A stretch of DNA of 64,000 nucleotides from UBA1479 sp038109305 (lineage in GTDB: Bacteria > Pseudomonadota > Alphaproteobacteria > Rhodospirillales > Casp-alpha2): contig JAYNIR010000002.1 of assembly GCA_038109305.1 (NCBI GenBank), positions 124,001-188,000 on the forward strand, written 5' to 3'. Positions 17,663-25,715 of the stretch are shown here, piece by piece (the first letter of the stretch is position 1; every line of letters starts with the position of its first letter). A program made the position numbers and the translations under genes. The notes under the pieces were generated by a model. The model saw nothing but the letters and a program-made list of their open reading frames with translations. It was not told the DNA's origin and did no database searches.

Positions 17663-17690
17663 GGGCACCTATAGTAGGGCACCTATAGCA
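17663..17690. repeat. Tandem 14-base repeat upstream of soxCD
   Basis: Two adjacent copies, GGGCACCTATAGTA (17663-17676) and GGGCACCTATAGCA (17677-17690), differ at one base. A weaker third echo, GCGCACCTAAT, follows at about 17698. The 14-base period is not a whole helical turn. It could be a tandem regulator-binding site or a replication-slippage product. Confidence 0.7.
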
Positions 17691-17704
17691 AGAAAAAGCG
17701 CACC

Positions 17705-17758
17705 TAATTCGTAATAGCCTGTGTCTAGTAGATTGAAGCTATCAATTCATACGAATTA
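17705..17758. repeat. Nine-base inverted repeat overlapping probable promoter
   Basis: TAATTCGTA (17705-17713) and TACGAATTA (17750-17758) are perfect inverted copies separated by 36 bases. The right arm overlaps the proposed -10 box of soxC, so the pair could be an operator bound by a dimer that loops or spans the promoter. Function is inferred from position only. Confidence 0.45.
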
Positions 17759-17762
17759 TAGA
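17733..17762 (+). promoter_or_regulatory. Possible sigma-70-type promoter for soxCD
   Basis: TTGAAG (17733-17738) and TATAGA (17757-17762) are separated by 18 bases and lie about 115 bases before the soxC start. Both hexamers match only four of six consensus bases, so this is a candidate, not a proven promoter. Confidence 0.35.
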
Positions 17763-17876
17763 CTTTAAAAGGTGGCTAAATAGGTTCAGCGTAATTTTTA
17801 AGAAAAACAAAAAATGATATCAATGGCTCTGATCACTTTTCAGATCCGAGTAAAAAACAGGAGGAGGCCTGTCATT

Positions 17877-19274
17877 ATGAGCCTAAGGATACCGACAAAA
17901 TCCGAGTATTTCGCGCAAATCCGCGACGCTTTGTCCGGACCATCGCGCGAAGAAGCGCACGCGCTCTCGAAACAGAAGCCGTACAAGAAGGAAGAACGCC
18001 TGATGTCCGACTTGGCCGAAACCGGTCAGTCGTCGCGGCGTAATTTCCTGAAGGCTGCCGCTGCGGCGGCGGGCGGCGCGGTTGCCGCAAGCACCGTCGG
18101 CCCTAAAACCGCCAACGCGGAAAAGCTGACGGTCCCGGAATGGAGCAAATCCATGGGCCGTCCGCTTGACGCCAAAGTCTACGGTATGCCGTCGAAGTAC
18201 GAAAAGCACGTGACCCGTAACCGAACGGACGTTCTGGTCAACAAACAGAATTTCTCCGACTGGAGCATGACGCCGATCCAGCACCAGGAAGGGATCATTA
18301 CCCCGAACGGCCTGATCTACGAACGCCACCATGCGGGCATCGCCGACATCGATCCGGACAAGCACCGCCTGGTCGTTCACGGGATGGTCAAGAACCCCAC
18401 GGTCTACACCATGGACGGCATCACCCGGTATCCTTCCCAGTCCGAGTTTCGCTTCATGGAATGTTCGGGCAACGGGCTGACCGACTGGCTGAAGCCGAAA
18501 GCGACCACCGTTCAGCAAACCCACGGTCTGCTGTCCTGCACTCAGTGGACGGGTATTCCCGTGTCCTGGCTGCTTGACGAAGCCGGCGTCGATCCCAAGG
18601 CCAAATGGGTCCTGTTCGAAGGCGCCGATGGTTCCGCCCACGCGCGGTCGATCCCCATCGACAAGGCGATGGGCGAAGCAATGCTGGTCTATGCGGCCGG
18701 CGGCGAAATGCTGCGTCCGGAAAACGGCTATCCGTTGCGTCTGTTCATCCCCGGCTGGGAAGGCAACGTGTCGGTCAAATGGCTGCGCCGCATCAAGGTT
18801 TCTGACAAACCGTGGCACCTGCGCAGTGAAACCGCCCGTTACACCGACCCCATGCCGAACGGGAAATGGCGTCAGTTCTCGATGACCATGGAGTGCAAGT
18901 CGGTCATCACCAACCCGTCGGGCGGCATGAAGATGAACGGCCCGGGGCTTTACGAGATCAAGGGTTTCGCTTGGTCCGGTAACGGCAAGATCACGTCCGT
19001 CGACGTCACCACCGACGGCGGCAAAACGTGGCGCACAGCCGATATCGAAGGCCCGGTCATGGACAAGTGCCTTACACGGTTCCGCTATCGCTGGAACTGG
19101 GACGGCGGCCCCGCGAAAATCGCGAGCCGTGCGGTCGACAGCACCGGTTACGTCCAGCCGACTGTGGCGGACTTGGTGAAAGCGCGTCTTATCGCCGGGT
19201 TCGTGCAACACCACAACGGGATCTTCCCGTGGGCCGTCAGCGAGAAAGGGGATGTGACCAATGCGATCGGTTAA
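17877..19274 (+). CDS. soxC: Sulfane/sulfite dehydrogenase molybdenum subunit SoxC
   Basis: 465 residues from an ATG with a very strong GGAGGAGG nine bases upstream. A second ATG at 18003 would place the Tat signal (SRRNFLKAAAAAAGGAVAAS) at the very N-terminus, so the true start is open; the long start leaves a 50-residue leader before the twin arginines. The molybdopterin domain includes EFRFMECSGNGL with the molybdenum-ligand Cys, then RPENGYPLRLFIPGWEGN and the dimerisation domain with KCLTRFRYRWNWDG. These match SoxC better than SorA. It works in the periplasm with the cytochrome encoded downstream, whose start overlaps its end. No soxXYZAB genes are present. Confidence 0.88.
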   Translation: MSLRIPTKSEYFAQIRDALSGPSREEAHALSKQKPYKKEERLMSDLAETGQSSRRNFLKAAAAAAGGAVAASTVGPKTANAEKLTVPEWSKSMGRPLDAKVYGMPSKYEKHVTRNRTDVLVNKQNFSDWSMTPIQHQEGIITPNGLIYERHHAGIADIDPDKHRLVVHGMVKNPTVYTMDGITRYPSQSEFRFMECSGNGLTDWLKPKATTVQQTHGLLSCTQWTGIPVSWLLDEAGVDPKAKWVLFEGADGSAHARSIPIDKAMGEAMLVYAAGGEMLRPENGYPLRLFIPGWEGNVSVKWLRRIKVSDKPWHLRSETARYTDPMPNGKWRQFSMTMECKSVITNPSGGMKMNGPGLYEIKGFAWSGNGKITSVDVTTDGGKTWRTADIEGPVMDKCLTRFRYRWNWDGGPAKIASRAVDSTGYVQPTVADLVKARLIAGFVQHHNGIFPWAVSEKGDVTNAIG

Positions 19275-19857
19275 GGATCTGACAAGTGTCGTCGCTGCGG
19301 CCGGTTTGGCTCTGGCGGCGTATTCCACCCCGGCTTTTGCCGGTTCCCCCAAACCTGGCGTAAGCTACGGCAAGTCCATCACCCAAAGCGATCTGTCGGC
19401 ATGGGACATCGATATCTCGACGTCCGATGGCGCCGGCCTGCCGGCGGGTAAGGGCACCGTCGCCCAAGGCAAGAAGCTGTTTGCCGAAAAATGTGCGGCG
19501 TGTCATGGCGAAGGTGCCAATGGCGGCCCGCAGTTCGGCAAAATGTACGGCAGCCATGAGTCCATGAAGACCAGCAAGCGCAAGCTGAACCCGGGCAGCA
19601 TGTACCCCTATGCCCCGATCTTGTTCGACTATGTGCGCCGCGCCATGCCCATGGATTGGCCGCAGTCGTTGTCGAACAACGAGGTCTATGCGTTGACGGC
19701 GTACATCTACAACCTGAGCGGTCTGGTTAAGGACGGCGATACGGTTGACGCCAACTACCTGAAGGGGATGAAAATGCCCAACCGTGACGCCTTCATCGTT
19801 GATAACAGGCCGGATGCGGCGGCAATTCGTTGCATGGAAAATTGCAAACCGCTTTAA
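19261..19857 (+). CDS. soxD: SoxD-like c-type cytochrome
   Basis: 198 residues with a signal peptide (cleavage near STPAFA). One heme site, CAACH, lies in a SoxD-like context: AWDIDISTSDGAGLPAGKGTVAQGKKLF before it and YAPILFDYVRRAMPMDWPQSLSNNEVYALTAYI after it, the latter supplying the Met ligand region. It is a mono-heme form; the Paracoccus type has two. It takes electrons from SoxC and passes them to the respiratory chain. The start overlaps the soxC end by 14 bases, so the two are coupled. Confidence 0.88.
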   Translation: MRSVKDLTSVVAAAGLALAAYSTPAFAGSPKPGVSYGKSITQSDLSAWDIDISTSDGAGLPAGKGTVAQGKKLFAEKCAACHGEGANGGPQFGKMYGSHESMKTSKRKLNPGSMYPYAPILFDYVRRAMPMDWPQSLSNNEVYALTAYIYNLSGLVKDGDTVDANYLKGMKMPNRDAFIVDNRPDAAAIRCMENCKPL

Positions 19858-19860
19858 GGA

Positions 19861-19907
19861 CGAAAAAAAACGGGGACGGAACGGCTTTATCGCCGAAATC
19901 CGTCCCC
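19861..19907 (-). terminator. Rho-independent terminator for the minus-strand genes
   Basis: GGGGACGGA (19872-19880) pairs with TCCGTCCCC (19899-19907). Read on the minus strand the stem is followed by G and eight T. It lies beyond the stop of the SGNH gene, and so ends that transcript and possibly the long catabolic operon upstream of it. Confidence 0.75.
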
Positions 19908-19952
19908 AACGTCCTCGTCAACGAACAAAGACTGTTCCTCCTCCCATGAAAG

Positions 19953-19981
19953 CGGATCCGGTTCGCTGGACCCGTTTTTTT
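19953..19981 (+). terminator. Rho-independent terminator for soxCD
   Basis: CGGATCC (19953-19959) pairs with GGACCCG (19968-19974) with one A-C mismatch, followed by seven T on the plus strand. It lies about 100 bases after the soxD stop. Together with the minus-strand terminator it insulates the two convergent units. Confidence 0.7.
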
Positions 19982-20004
19982 ATGCGGCCGGCCGCAGGAG
20001 CGTG

Positions 20005-20832
20005 TCAGTTGCCGTAAAACGACTTGACCGTATCTGCGGCAACCTTCTTCAGGAATGCCGCATCTTCCTTGCCGACCTTGCCGTAGTAGTCATACGAATT
20101 GCCGACCGGCGAGACGCCGTAGATGCTGGCAAACACGACCGACGCCGCCAGATAGGTGCCCAGAAGGTTCGGGTGGGTTCCGTCGTAGTCCTTGTGGAAC
20201 CGCCCGGTCGGGCGCTGGCGATAGGCTTCCTCGAACGCCAGCCCCACCGGAATGACCAGCGCGCCGGTTTCATTCCCTGCCGTCACGTAAAGCTTGCGGA
20301 TCGCCTCGATCATTTTCGGATCGGCTTTCTTGTGCGGCTTGACGTAGGCGTGGGTCATATACAGCGCCGTCTCCCCGCCCGCCTTGGCGATCTTTTTGGA
20401 AAACTCGGCCACGGTTTCGCGGAACTTGACGTCCCGCCCCTTGGCGATCGGCGCCTGGCTGCCGCCCTGCAGGATCACCACCTGAAACGGTTCCTTGACC
20501 CGAAGTTTTCCCGGCTCCAGATAGCTGTCGATGTTGTGGTCGAATAGCGCGCCGCCGCTGATCGTCACGGACTTGTACTTGAGTTTCTTCGCATCGTGCA
20601 TGCCGGCGGCGACGGCCATGCGGCGCACGTGATTGTGCAGGCTGTCGTTGTAATAAAGATAACTGTTGCCAACGAACAGCAGCCGCTCCGGCTTTTGAAC
20701 CTTAAGCGCCTTGACCGCGGGTTGCAGGTCATCGGCGAGCGCGCCACCGGAAACCATCGGCGCGGCGAAAAAAGTGGCGGCCAAGGCCGCCGCCGCAGAC
20801 GACTTACGCACACAAACCACAGAACCGAACAT
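20005..20832 (-). CDS. SGNH/GDSL-like hydrolase, secreted
   Basis: 275 residues with a signal peptide (cleavage near GGALA). Strand one reads ERLLFVGNSYLYYNDSLHNHV, with Ser in the GDSL-like position (GNSY). VILQGGSQAP is a block III-like loop, and DGTHPNLLGTY carries the Asp-x-x-His catalytic pair. It is probably a periplasmic esterase or acyl hydrolase. A GGAG lies ten bases before the ATG. It is 52 bases downstream of the TauD gene in the same direction, so it may be the last gene of the long operon. Confidence 0.75.
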   Translation of the reverse strand: MFGSVVCVRKSSAAAALAATFFAAPMVSGGALADDLQPAVKALKVQKPERLLFVGNSYLYYNDSLHNHVRRMAVAAGMHDAKKLKYKSVTISGGALFDHNIDSYLEPGKLRVKEPFQVVILQGGSQAPIAKGRDVKFRETVAEFSKKIAKAGGETALYMTHAYVKPHKKADPKMIEAIRKLYVTAGNETGALVIPVGLAFEEAYRQRPTGRFHKDYDGTHPNLLGTYLAASVVFASIYGVSPVGNSYDYYGKVGKEDAAFLKKVAADTVKSFYGN

Positions 20833-20884
20833 GAGTTTCGAGCTCCTAAACGTTGCAACGCGATTTGAAGATAGGCTTTACAAA

Positions 20885-21724
20885 CTAGACAGGCACGTCG
20901 CCTTCAAGGCACACCCGGTGCATGATCCGTCCTTCGGCGAAGTCGTAATCCCGGTGCGCAACATGCAGCATTGCCCGATTATCCCAGATCACCAGATCGC
21001 CCAGCCGCCATTTGTGGCGGTAGGTCACTTCCGGGGTCAGCACACGCTCCAGCAGTTCGTTGACGTACTTCTTGCTCTTCATGGCGTCCCAACCGTCAAA
21101 GTGCGCCAGCTTGCCGGGATGGACATAAATCGCCTTTTTGCCGGTTTCCGGGTGGGTGCGGATGAAGGGGTGTTTCTGCGGGTCCGCGGTCAGGTGAGCG
21201 CGGGTTGTATCATCCACATAGCCCGTATCCTGTTCGATCACGTTGACGGTGATCAGCTTTGCCAGGTTCGCCTGTTCGCCAGCCGGCAGCCCGGCATAGG
21301 CCATCTGCATGTTGGCGAAGCCCGTGTCGCCGCCTTTCGACGGCAGCTTCACCGCGTAAAGCGCCGTCATTTTGGGCGGGCGTTTGTGATTGGTGTGGTC
21401 CGTGTGCCAGTCGCGGGACCCAATGGTCGCCACCTGGCCGTCGGCGAGTTTGGTCTGGGCAATGCGGCTGTCCAAAACCGCGATTTCCGGATGTTCCGGC
21501 ATCAGCAGTTTCGTCAGGTGTTGCGGCATCAGATCGCCGAAGATTCTCATGGCGTCGACGTACTGGGCCGGCGTCAGTGTCTGATCGCGGATGATAAGAA
21601 CCAGGTTTTCGCGGAGCGCCTCGCGAAGCGCGTCTGCATCCGCATCCGCCACCGGAGCAGCCAGATCGACGCCCGTGGCTTCCGCGCCGAAGGCGCCGTC
21701 AATGCAGGTAATGGTCAGGGACAT
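20885..21724 (-). CDS. TauD/TfdA family 2-oxoglutarate-dependent dioxygenase
   Basis: 279 residues from the ATG at 21724, which has GGGAGAA upstream. The iron site is visible: HTDHT in SRDWHTDHTNHKRPP gives the His and Asp, and the distal His lies in EGRIMHRVCLEG, with the 2-oxoglutarate-binding Arg nearby. Such enzymes hydroxylate taurine, 2,4-D and related substrates, often releasing sulfite or an aldehyde. Its 5' end overlaps the tail of the broken Ldh frame, so it belongs to the minus-strand catabolic operon. The substrate is unknown. Confidence 0.88.
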   Translation of the reverse strand: MSLTITCIDGAFGAEATGVDLAAPVADADADALREALRENLVLIIRDQTLTPAQYVDAMRIFGDLMPQHLTKLLMPEHPEIAVLDSRIAQTKLADGQVATIGSRDWHTDHTNHKRPPKMTALYAVKLPSKGGDTGFANMQMAYAGLPAGEQANLAKLITVNVIEQDTGYVDDTTRAHLTADPQKHPFIRTHPETGKKAIYVHPGKLAHFDGWDAMKSKKYVNELLERVLTPEVTYRHKWRLGDLVIWDNRAMLHVAHRDYDFAEGRIMHRVCLEGDVPV

Positions 21725-21969
21725 GGCGTTTCTCCCGCATTCGCCGTTTGGTAAAGTGATATCCACTGCGTTCGGGACCGGTATCCCGTATTTTCCAGGC
21801 ACGGCATCGGCAGCCCTTGGATGTCGTCGCTGAGGGCGACGCCCTTTTCGCGCTGTTCGACGAACACCCGGGCGGCCATGGCCTGGCCGACCTCGGGCTG
21901 GGCGCCGGCCTTTTGGAACAGCGCCGCCGTCGCTTGTATCAGGTCGTCCGCCTTAAAACGCTTGCTCAC
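21715..21969 (-). pseudogene. Malate/L-lactate dehydrogenase (Ldh family) N-terminal remnant
   Basis: An 84-codon frame from a GTG three bases after the reductase gene. The first half matches the N-terminal helices of Ldh_2-type dehydrogenases (KADDLIQATAALFQKAGAQPEVGQAMAARVFVE). Homologues then have a DSHG-LPxYL stretch, here only echoed by SDDIQGLPMPCLEN. The remaining 250 or so residues are absent and TauD starts inside the tail. The operon apparently lost this enzyme by deletion. It could also be a short regulator-like peptide, but I favour a relic. Confidence 0.6.
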
Positions 21970-21972
21970 CGG

Positions 21973-23019
21973 TCAAATCCCCATGACCAAGTCCGGCGAC
22001 GGTTCAGCCTCCTTGGCTTCGACCTTTTTTACCGCAAATACGATCGCCGCGTTGGCGGGAGTCGGGATGCCGTGCTTCTTACCGGCCTCAACGACCGTGC
22101 CGTTGATGTAATCGATTTCCGTCCGCATGCCCTTGCCGATATCCTGCGCCATGGAGGGTCGCTGCGCGTCCGACCGGCGTGCGATCCCGGCGATCATGAT
22201 GTCCTCGCACTGTTTGAAAGCGTCGGCGTCCCCCTGCCCGGCCCTCAACAACAACTCGGGCGAAATCCCCGAAATCTTTTCCAGCGGATGGCCCTCGGCC
22301 GTGGCGACGGCAACCGCCTCCGCCGCGATACGGATGGCCAGCCCCCGGATGTGATCATTACGGTCGCAGTCATTGGTCGCAAGACCGGACGCCCCCGACA
22401 CCGGGTTCCGCATGCAGTTGACGCAAAGCTTCGACCACCGTTCGCCCATGAGCGTTTCGGTAACCTTCGATGAGTCAATGTCCGACAGAATCTCTGACAC
22501 ATGTTTGACCCGGTCGGTCACCCGCCCGTCCAGTTCGCCGACGCGGAAGACCACGTGCTTGTCGCCGCCTAAGGCGACGTTGCGGCGGACGGCGCCCGGC
22601 TCCCACATGGAAACCGAAATCTGCGAGGCGATGCAGCCGATTGTCCGGGCTTCGCCGACCACGGAGGCGATCGTCGGCTCGTTGATGGAGTTTTGTAACG
22701 ACACCATAAATCCATTCGGCTCCGCAATATAAGGCTTCATGGTCTTGGCCGCGTTTTCCGTATTGAAGGACTTGGTGCAGATGAAGATGATGTCGAAGGG
22801 TGCTCCGCCCTTCAGGTCGTCAACCAATATGGCGCGGGGCTTGACGGTAAAGTTTTCAGGCTCCGTCAGGCCCGATAACACGAGCCCTTCGGTGTTCATC
22901 TTTTCGACGTGGACTTTCCAGGGATCGATCAGGGTTACGTCCCGCCCGGCGTGGGTCAGGTAGCCCCCCACATAGGCGCCGACCGCCCCCGCGCCGAAAA
23001 TCGCAATGCGTTCGCTCAT
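21973..23019 (-). CDS. Ketopantoate reductase (ApbA/PanE) family protein
   Basis: 348 residues with the GAGAVGAYVGGYLTHAG dinucleotide-binding loop, FICTKSFNTENAA, the SLQNSINE motif, and the Lys-containing MGERWSKLCVNCM. The C-terminal domain has EIDYINGTVVEAGKKHGIPTPANAAI. It is the second PanE-like gene of the window. Its place in a catabolic operon, 15 bases after the LeuB-like gene, suggests it oxidises or reduces a branched hydroxy/oxo acid of that pathway rather than making pantoate. Confidence 0.87.
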   Translation of the reverse strand: MSERIAIFGAGAVGAYVGGYLTHAGRDVTLIDPWKVHVEKMNTEGLVLSGLTEPENFTVKPRAILVDDLKGGAPFDIIFICTKSFNTENAAKTMKPYIAEPNGFMVSLQNSINEPTIASVVGEARTIGCIASQISVSMWEPGAVRRNVALGGDKHVVFRVGELDGRVTDRVKHVSEILSDIDSSKVTETLMGERWSKLCVNCMRNPVSGASGLATNDCDRNDHIRGLAIRIAAEAVAVATAEGHPLEKISGISPELLLRAGQGDADAFKQCEDIMIAGIARRSDAQRPSMAQDIGKGMRTEIDYINGTVVEAGKKHGIPTPANAAIVFAVKKVEAKEAEPSPDLVMGI

Positions 23020-23034
23020 GGTTTCCGGTTCTCC

Positions 23035-24099
23035 TCAGTCCAGGTCCAGCGCGTCGGTGACGGCGCCGCCGAATCCCGACGTCGTATTCTTGCCGCCCAG
23101 GTCGCCCGTGTGGTTTTTCGGTTCGGCCAGCGCCGTGTCGACGGCGGCGTAAATCTTGCCCGCTGCCTGCGCCAGATCATTACGGCTGGTCCGGCGGCCC
23201 AGTTCTTCCAGCAGCATGCCGACAGAAAGGATCAGCGCCGTCGGATTGGCCTTGCCCTGCCCGGCGATGTCGGGGGCGGAGCCGTGCTGCGCCTGGGCCA
23301 TGATTTGCTTCGGCCCGACATTGATGGAGCCCGCGAGGCCCAATGAGCCCGACAGCTCCGAACAGAGGTCCGACAGAATATCGCCGAAGGCATTGGTGGT
23401 GACGATCACGTCGAAATCCTGCGGCCGGCGGACGACGTGCGCCGTCGCCGCGTCGATGATCAGTTCTTCCAACTCGATCCCCGGATAGTCCTTGGACACG
23501 GCCGTAACCGTATCGCGGAACAGGCCGTCGGTCAGTTTCAGCACGTTGGCTTTGTGCACCATCGTGACCTTTTTCCGCCGGTCCTTGGCCATGTCGAAGG
23601 CATACCGCGCAATGCGTTCAGACCCCTGGCGGGTGATCTTGCGGACGCTCAGCGCGCAATCCTCCGTCGGCATGAATTCGCCGGAGCCCATATACATGTT
23701 GCGGTCGGCGTAAAAGCCTTCGCGGTTTTCCCGGACAATCACCAGATCCATTTGCTTGATCACCGACGGCACGCCCGCCCGCGTTTTCGCCGGGCGCACG
23801 TTGGCGAACAGGTCGAAGTGGGTGCGCATGTACTTGTTGGGGTTGATCTGGTCCTTGGCCTCGGGCGGGTATTCATACGTGCCGACCGGCCCGACGATGA
23901 CGCCGTCCGCCGCGTCGCACGCCACGCGGGTTTCCTCGGGCACGGTCATGCCCTTTTCCTGCCAGCCCTTTAGCCCGCCGATGCAGTGCTGATATTCGAT
24001 GCCGAGACCCATGGCCTGGTTCAAGCGTTCCAGAACCGGCACGGTCGCGGCCATGATCTCATGCCCGATGCCGTCATTCTCGATGATGACGAATTTCAT
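23035..24099 (-). CDS. Isocitrate/isopropylmalate dehydrogenase family protein
   Basis: 354 residues of the beta-decarboxylating dehydrogenase fold. VIVRENREGFYA, HKANVLKLTDGLF, ELIIDAATAHVVRRPQDFDVIVTTNAFGDILSDL and the NAD loop HGSAPDIAGQGKANPTA mark substrate, metal and cofactor sites. The family oxidatively decarboxylates 2-hydroxyacids such as 3-isopropylmalate, tartrate or homoisocitrate. As it is accompanied by LeuC- and LeuD-like genes but no leuA, and sits among CoA enzymes, a catabolic alkylmalate-type substrate is more likely than leucine synthesis. Confidence 0.9.
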   Translation of the reverse strand: MKFVIIENDGIGHEIMAATVPVLERLNQAMGLGIEYQHCIGGLKGWQEKGMTVPEETRVACDAADGVIVGPVGTYEYPPEAKDQINPNKYMRTHFDLFANVRPAKTRAGVPSVIKQMDLVIVRENREGFYADRNMYMGSGEFMPTEDCALSVRKITRQGSERIARYAFDMAKDRRKKVTMVHKANVLKLTDGLFRDTVTAVSKDYPGIELEELIIDAATAHVVRRPQDFDVIVTTNAFGDILSDLCSELSGSLGLAGSINVGPKQIMAQAQHGSAPDIAGQGKANPTALILSVGMLLEELGRRTSRNDLAQAAGKIYAAVDTALAEPKNHTGDLGGKNTTSGFGGAVTDALDLD

Positions 24100-24132
24100 T
24101 CTATGGATGCTCCGTGGTTTCTTTGTTTTGGA

Positions 24133-25713
24133 TTATTTCGGGAAGGCGCGAAACTCGGTGGTGCCGTCGCGTTCAAGCTGATTGATTAGATTGATCTCCC
24201 ACGACAGGTATTGCTTCATGGCGCCTTCCTGGGCGTCATCCATATCATAGGGCCGGTACCATACGTCGTTGGTTTCGTCCGCCATGTTGGTGAAGCCCTG
24301 CTCCATGGGTTTGCCGGCTTTTTTCCAAGCGTGGTTGCCGCCCTCCAGCACCGCGACCTTCCGCCCCAATGTCGTCAGTTCGGGCGCGGCCAGCGTCGCC
24401 AGCACGCCATCGGGCGAGGTGACGACGGTCAACGGCACATCAGGGATTTTCTTGATGCTTTCCAGCAGCCGCGCGCGCACGGCGAACCAGGCGCCTGGAA
24501 CATGCCCGTCGCGATAGGTCAGACTGTCGGCCAGGTCGATGACAACTGCGCCGTCGGGGATGTCGGAGACCGTATCGACCTTGATGTTGGCGAAGGCATG
24601 AAGGACAGGCTCGTGCTTGCCCTTAACCAGCGACTGGCCCTTGAACGCGTCTTTCAGCACAAAGACTTCTTTCCACCCCATCTGGAGCATCCAGCTTGCG
24701 GTCATGGTCGCGCGGACACCGTCGTCATCGACCAGCACGATGCGCGCACCCAGCACCGCCACATAGCGGTCCCACGCCTGCACCAACTGCCCGCCCGGTG
24801 CGTAACGGCAGCCGGGCAGATGCCCGGCTTCGTATTCAGACGGGTTGCGCACGTCGAGGACATAAGTCGTCCGGCCCTTTTCGGCCTGCCATGATTTTAG
24901 GTCGGCATGGCTGCACGTGAGCACACCGAAGCGCTTGGACACCCGCTGGGCGACTTCCTGCGCCTTGGCCTTGCCCGCATCGCTCAGGTCACTGAACTGC
25001 GCGGTCTTGCCATAATCCAGCTGAAAGCCCGCCAGATGCCAGCCCATGGTGCCGTTTTCCAGCGCCACGACTTTATTGGGGATGCCGGCGTTGATCAACG
25101 ACTGCGCGCCGATGATCGACCGCGTCCGCCCGGCGCAGTTGACGATAACGGTGGTGTTGGGGTCCGGCGCCAGGTCGTGCACCCGGTAGGCCAGCTCCGC
25201 CCCTGGGCAGTCTATACCCATGGGGATGCTCATCTTGTGGTATTCCGACATCGGGCGGCTGTCGAGAACGACCATATTTTCGCCCCGGTCCATCATCGCC
25301 TTTACTTCGGCGGCGGGCATGCGCGGCGTGTCATAGGTGTGTTCGACGAATTCGCCGAACGCCTTGGACGGCACGTTGACGCCGGAAAACACTTCGAACC
25401 CGGCGGCTTCCCAACCCTTGAGCCCGCCGTCCAGCTTGTTGATGTCCGTGTAGCCCCAGGCGGCCAGACGCGCCGCGCCGGTTTCGACCAGATGCGCGTC
25501 GCCGTCGCCCGCGGCGCACAGGACGATCTTGGTGTCCTTGCGGGGGACAAAGTCATCCACCCGAGTTTCGAGATGGCTCAGCGGCAGGCTGACCGCGAAC
25601 AACAGGTGTCCGTTGCCGAAAACCCCCCATTCCCGCAGGTCCAGGATCGCGATTTCGTCGCCCGAGGTGATCAGATCCCGGACTTGTGCCGCGCTTAAAT
25701 TTTTCGCTGTCAT
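24133..25713 (-). CDS. Four-domain rhodanese-like protein
   Basis: 526 residues containing four rhodanese folds (about residues 5-110, 130-235, 265-370 and 380-475). Domain one has Cys in VLCAAGDGD, and domain two has the canonical loop NCAGRTRS. In domain three the Cys position reads VDDDGVR and in domain four TSPDGVL, so only the first two look able to carry persulfide. Linkers have the DxR motif (LDSRPMSEYH, LDVRNPSEYEAGHLPG). There is no signal peptide. It lies between LeuD- and LeuB-like genes with short gaps. A sulfurtransferase role in this pathway is an inference. Confidence 0.9.
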   Translation of the reverse strand: MTAKNLSAAQVRDLITSGDEIAILDLREWGVFGNGHLLFAVSLPLSHLETRVDDFVPRKDTKIVLCAAGDGDAHLVETGAARLAAWGYTDINKLDGGLKGWEAAGFEVFSGVNVPSKAFGEFVEHTYDTPRMPAAEVKAMMDRGENMVVLDSRPMSEYHKMSIPMGIDCPGAELAYRVHDLAPDPNTTVIVNCAGRTRSIIGAQSLINAGIPNKVVALENGTMGWHLAGFQLDYGKTAQFSDLSDAGKAKAQEVAQRVSKRFGVLTCSHADLKSWQAEKGRTTYVLDVRNPSEYEAGHLPGCRYAPGGQLVQAWDRYVAVLGARIVLVDDDGVRATMTASWMLQMGWKEVFVLKDAFKGQSLVKGKHEPVLHAFANIKVDTVSDIPDGAVVIDLADSLTYRDGHVPGAWFAVRARLLESIKKIPDVPLTVVTSPDGVLATLAAPELTTLGRKVAVLEGGNHAWKKAGKPMEQGFTNMADETNDVWYRPYDMDDAQEGAMKQYLSWEINLINQLERDGTTEFRAFPK

Positions 25714-25715
25714 GA

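Larger units (their letters stand above)
17315..17876. other. Intergenic regulatory region upstream of soxCD
   Basis: About 560 bases without a convincing gene separate the TAXI gene from soxC. The left half is GC-rich and has only short frames that look random. From about 17640 the sequence turns AT-rich and holds a tandem 14-base repeat, a nine-base inverted repeat and a promoter-like pair, described separately. Divergent promoters for the TRAP operon and for soxCD must lie here. Confidence 0.6.

Noticed and set aside
17473..17688. 71-codon plus-strand frame in the soxC upstream region
   Set aside because: Arg/Pro-rich random composition, no ribosome site and no recognisable motif.
17877..19857. 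SorAB sulfite dehydrogenase instead of SoxCD
   Set aside because: The order of motifs (RPENGYPLR, KCLTRF, and AWDID...GLPAG in the cytochrome) fits SoxC/SoxD better, although the true substrate remains open.
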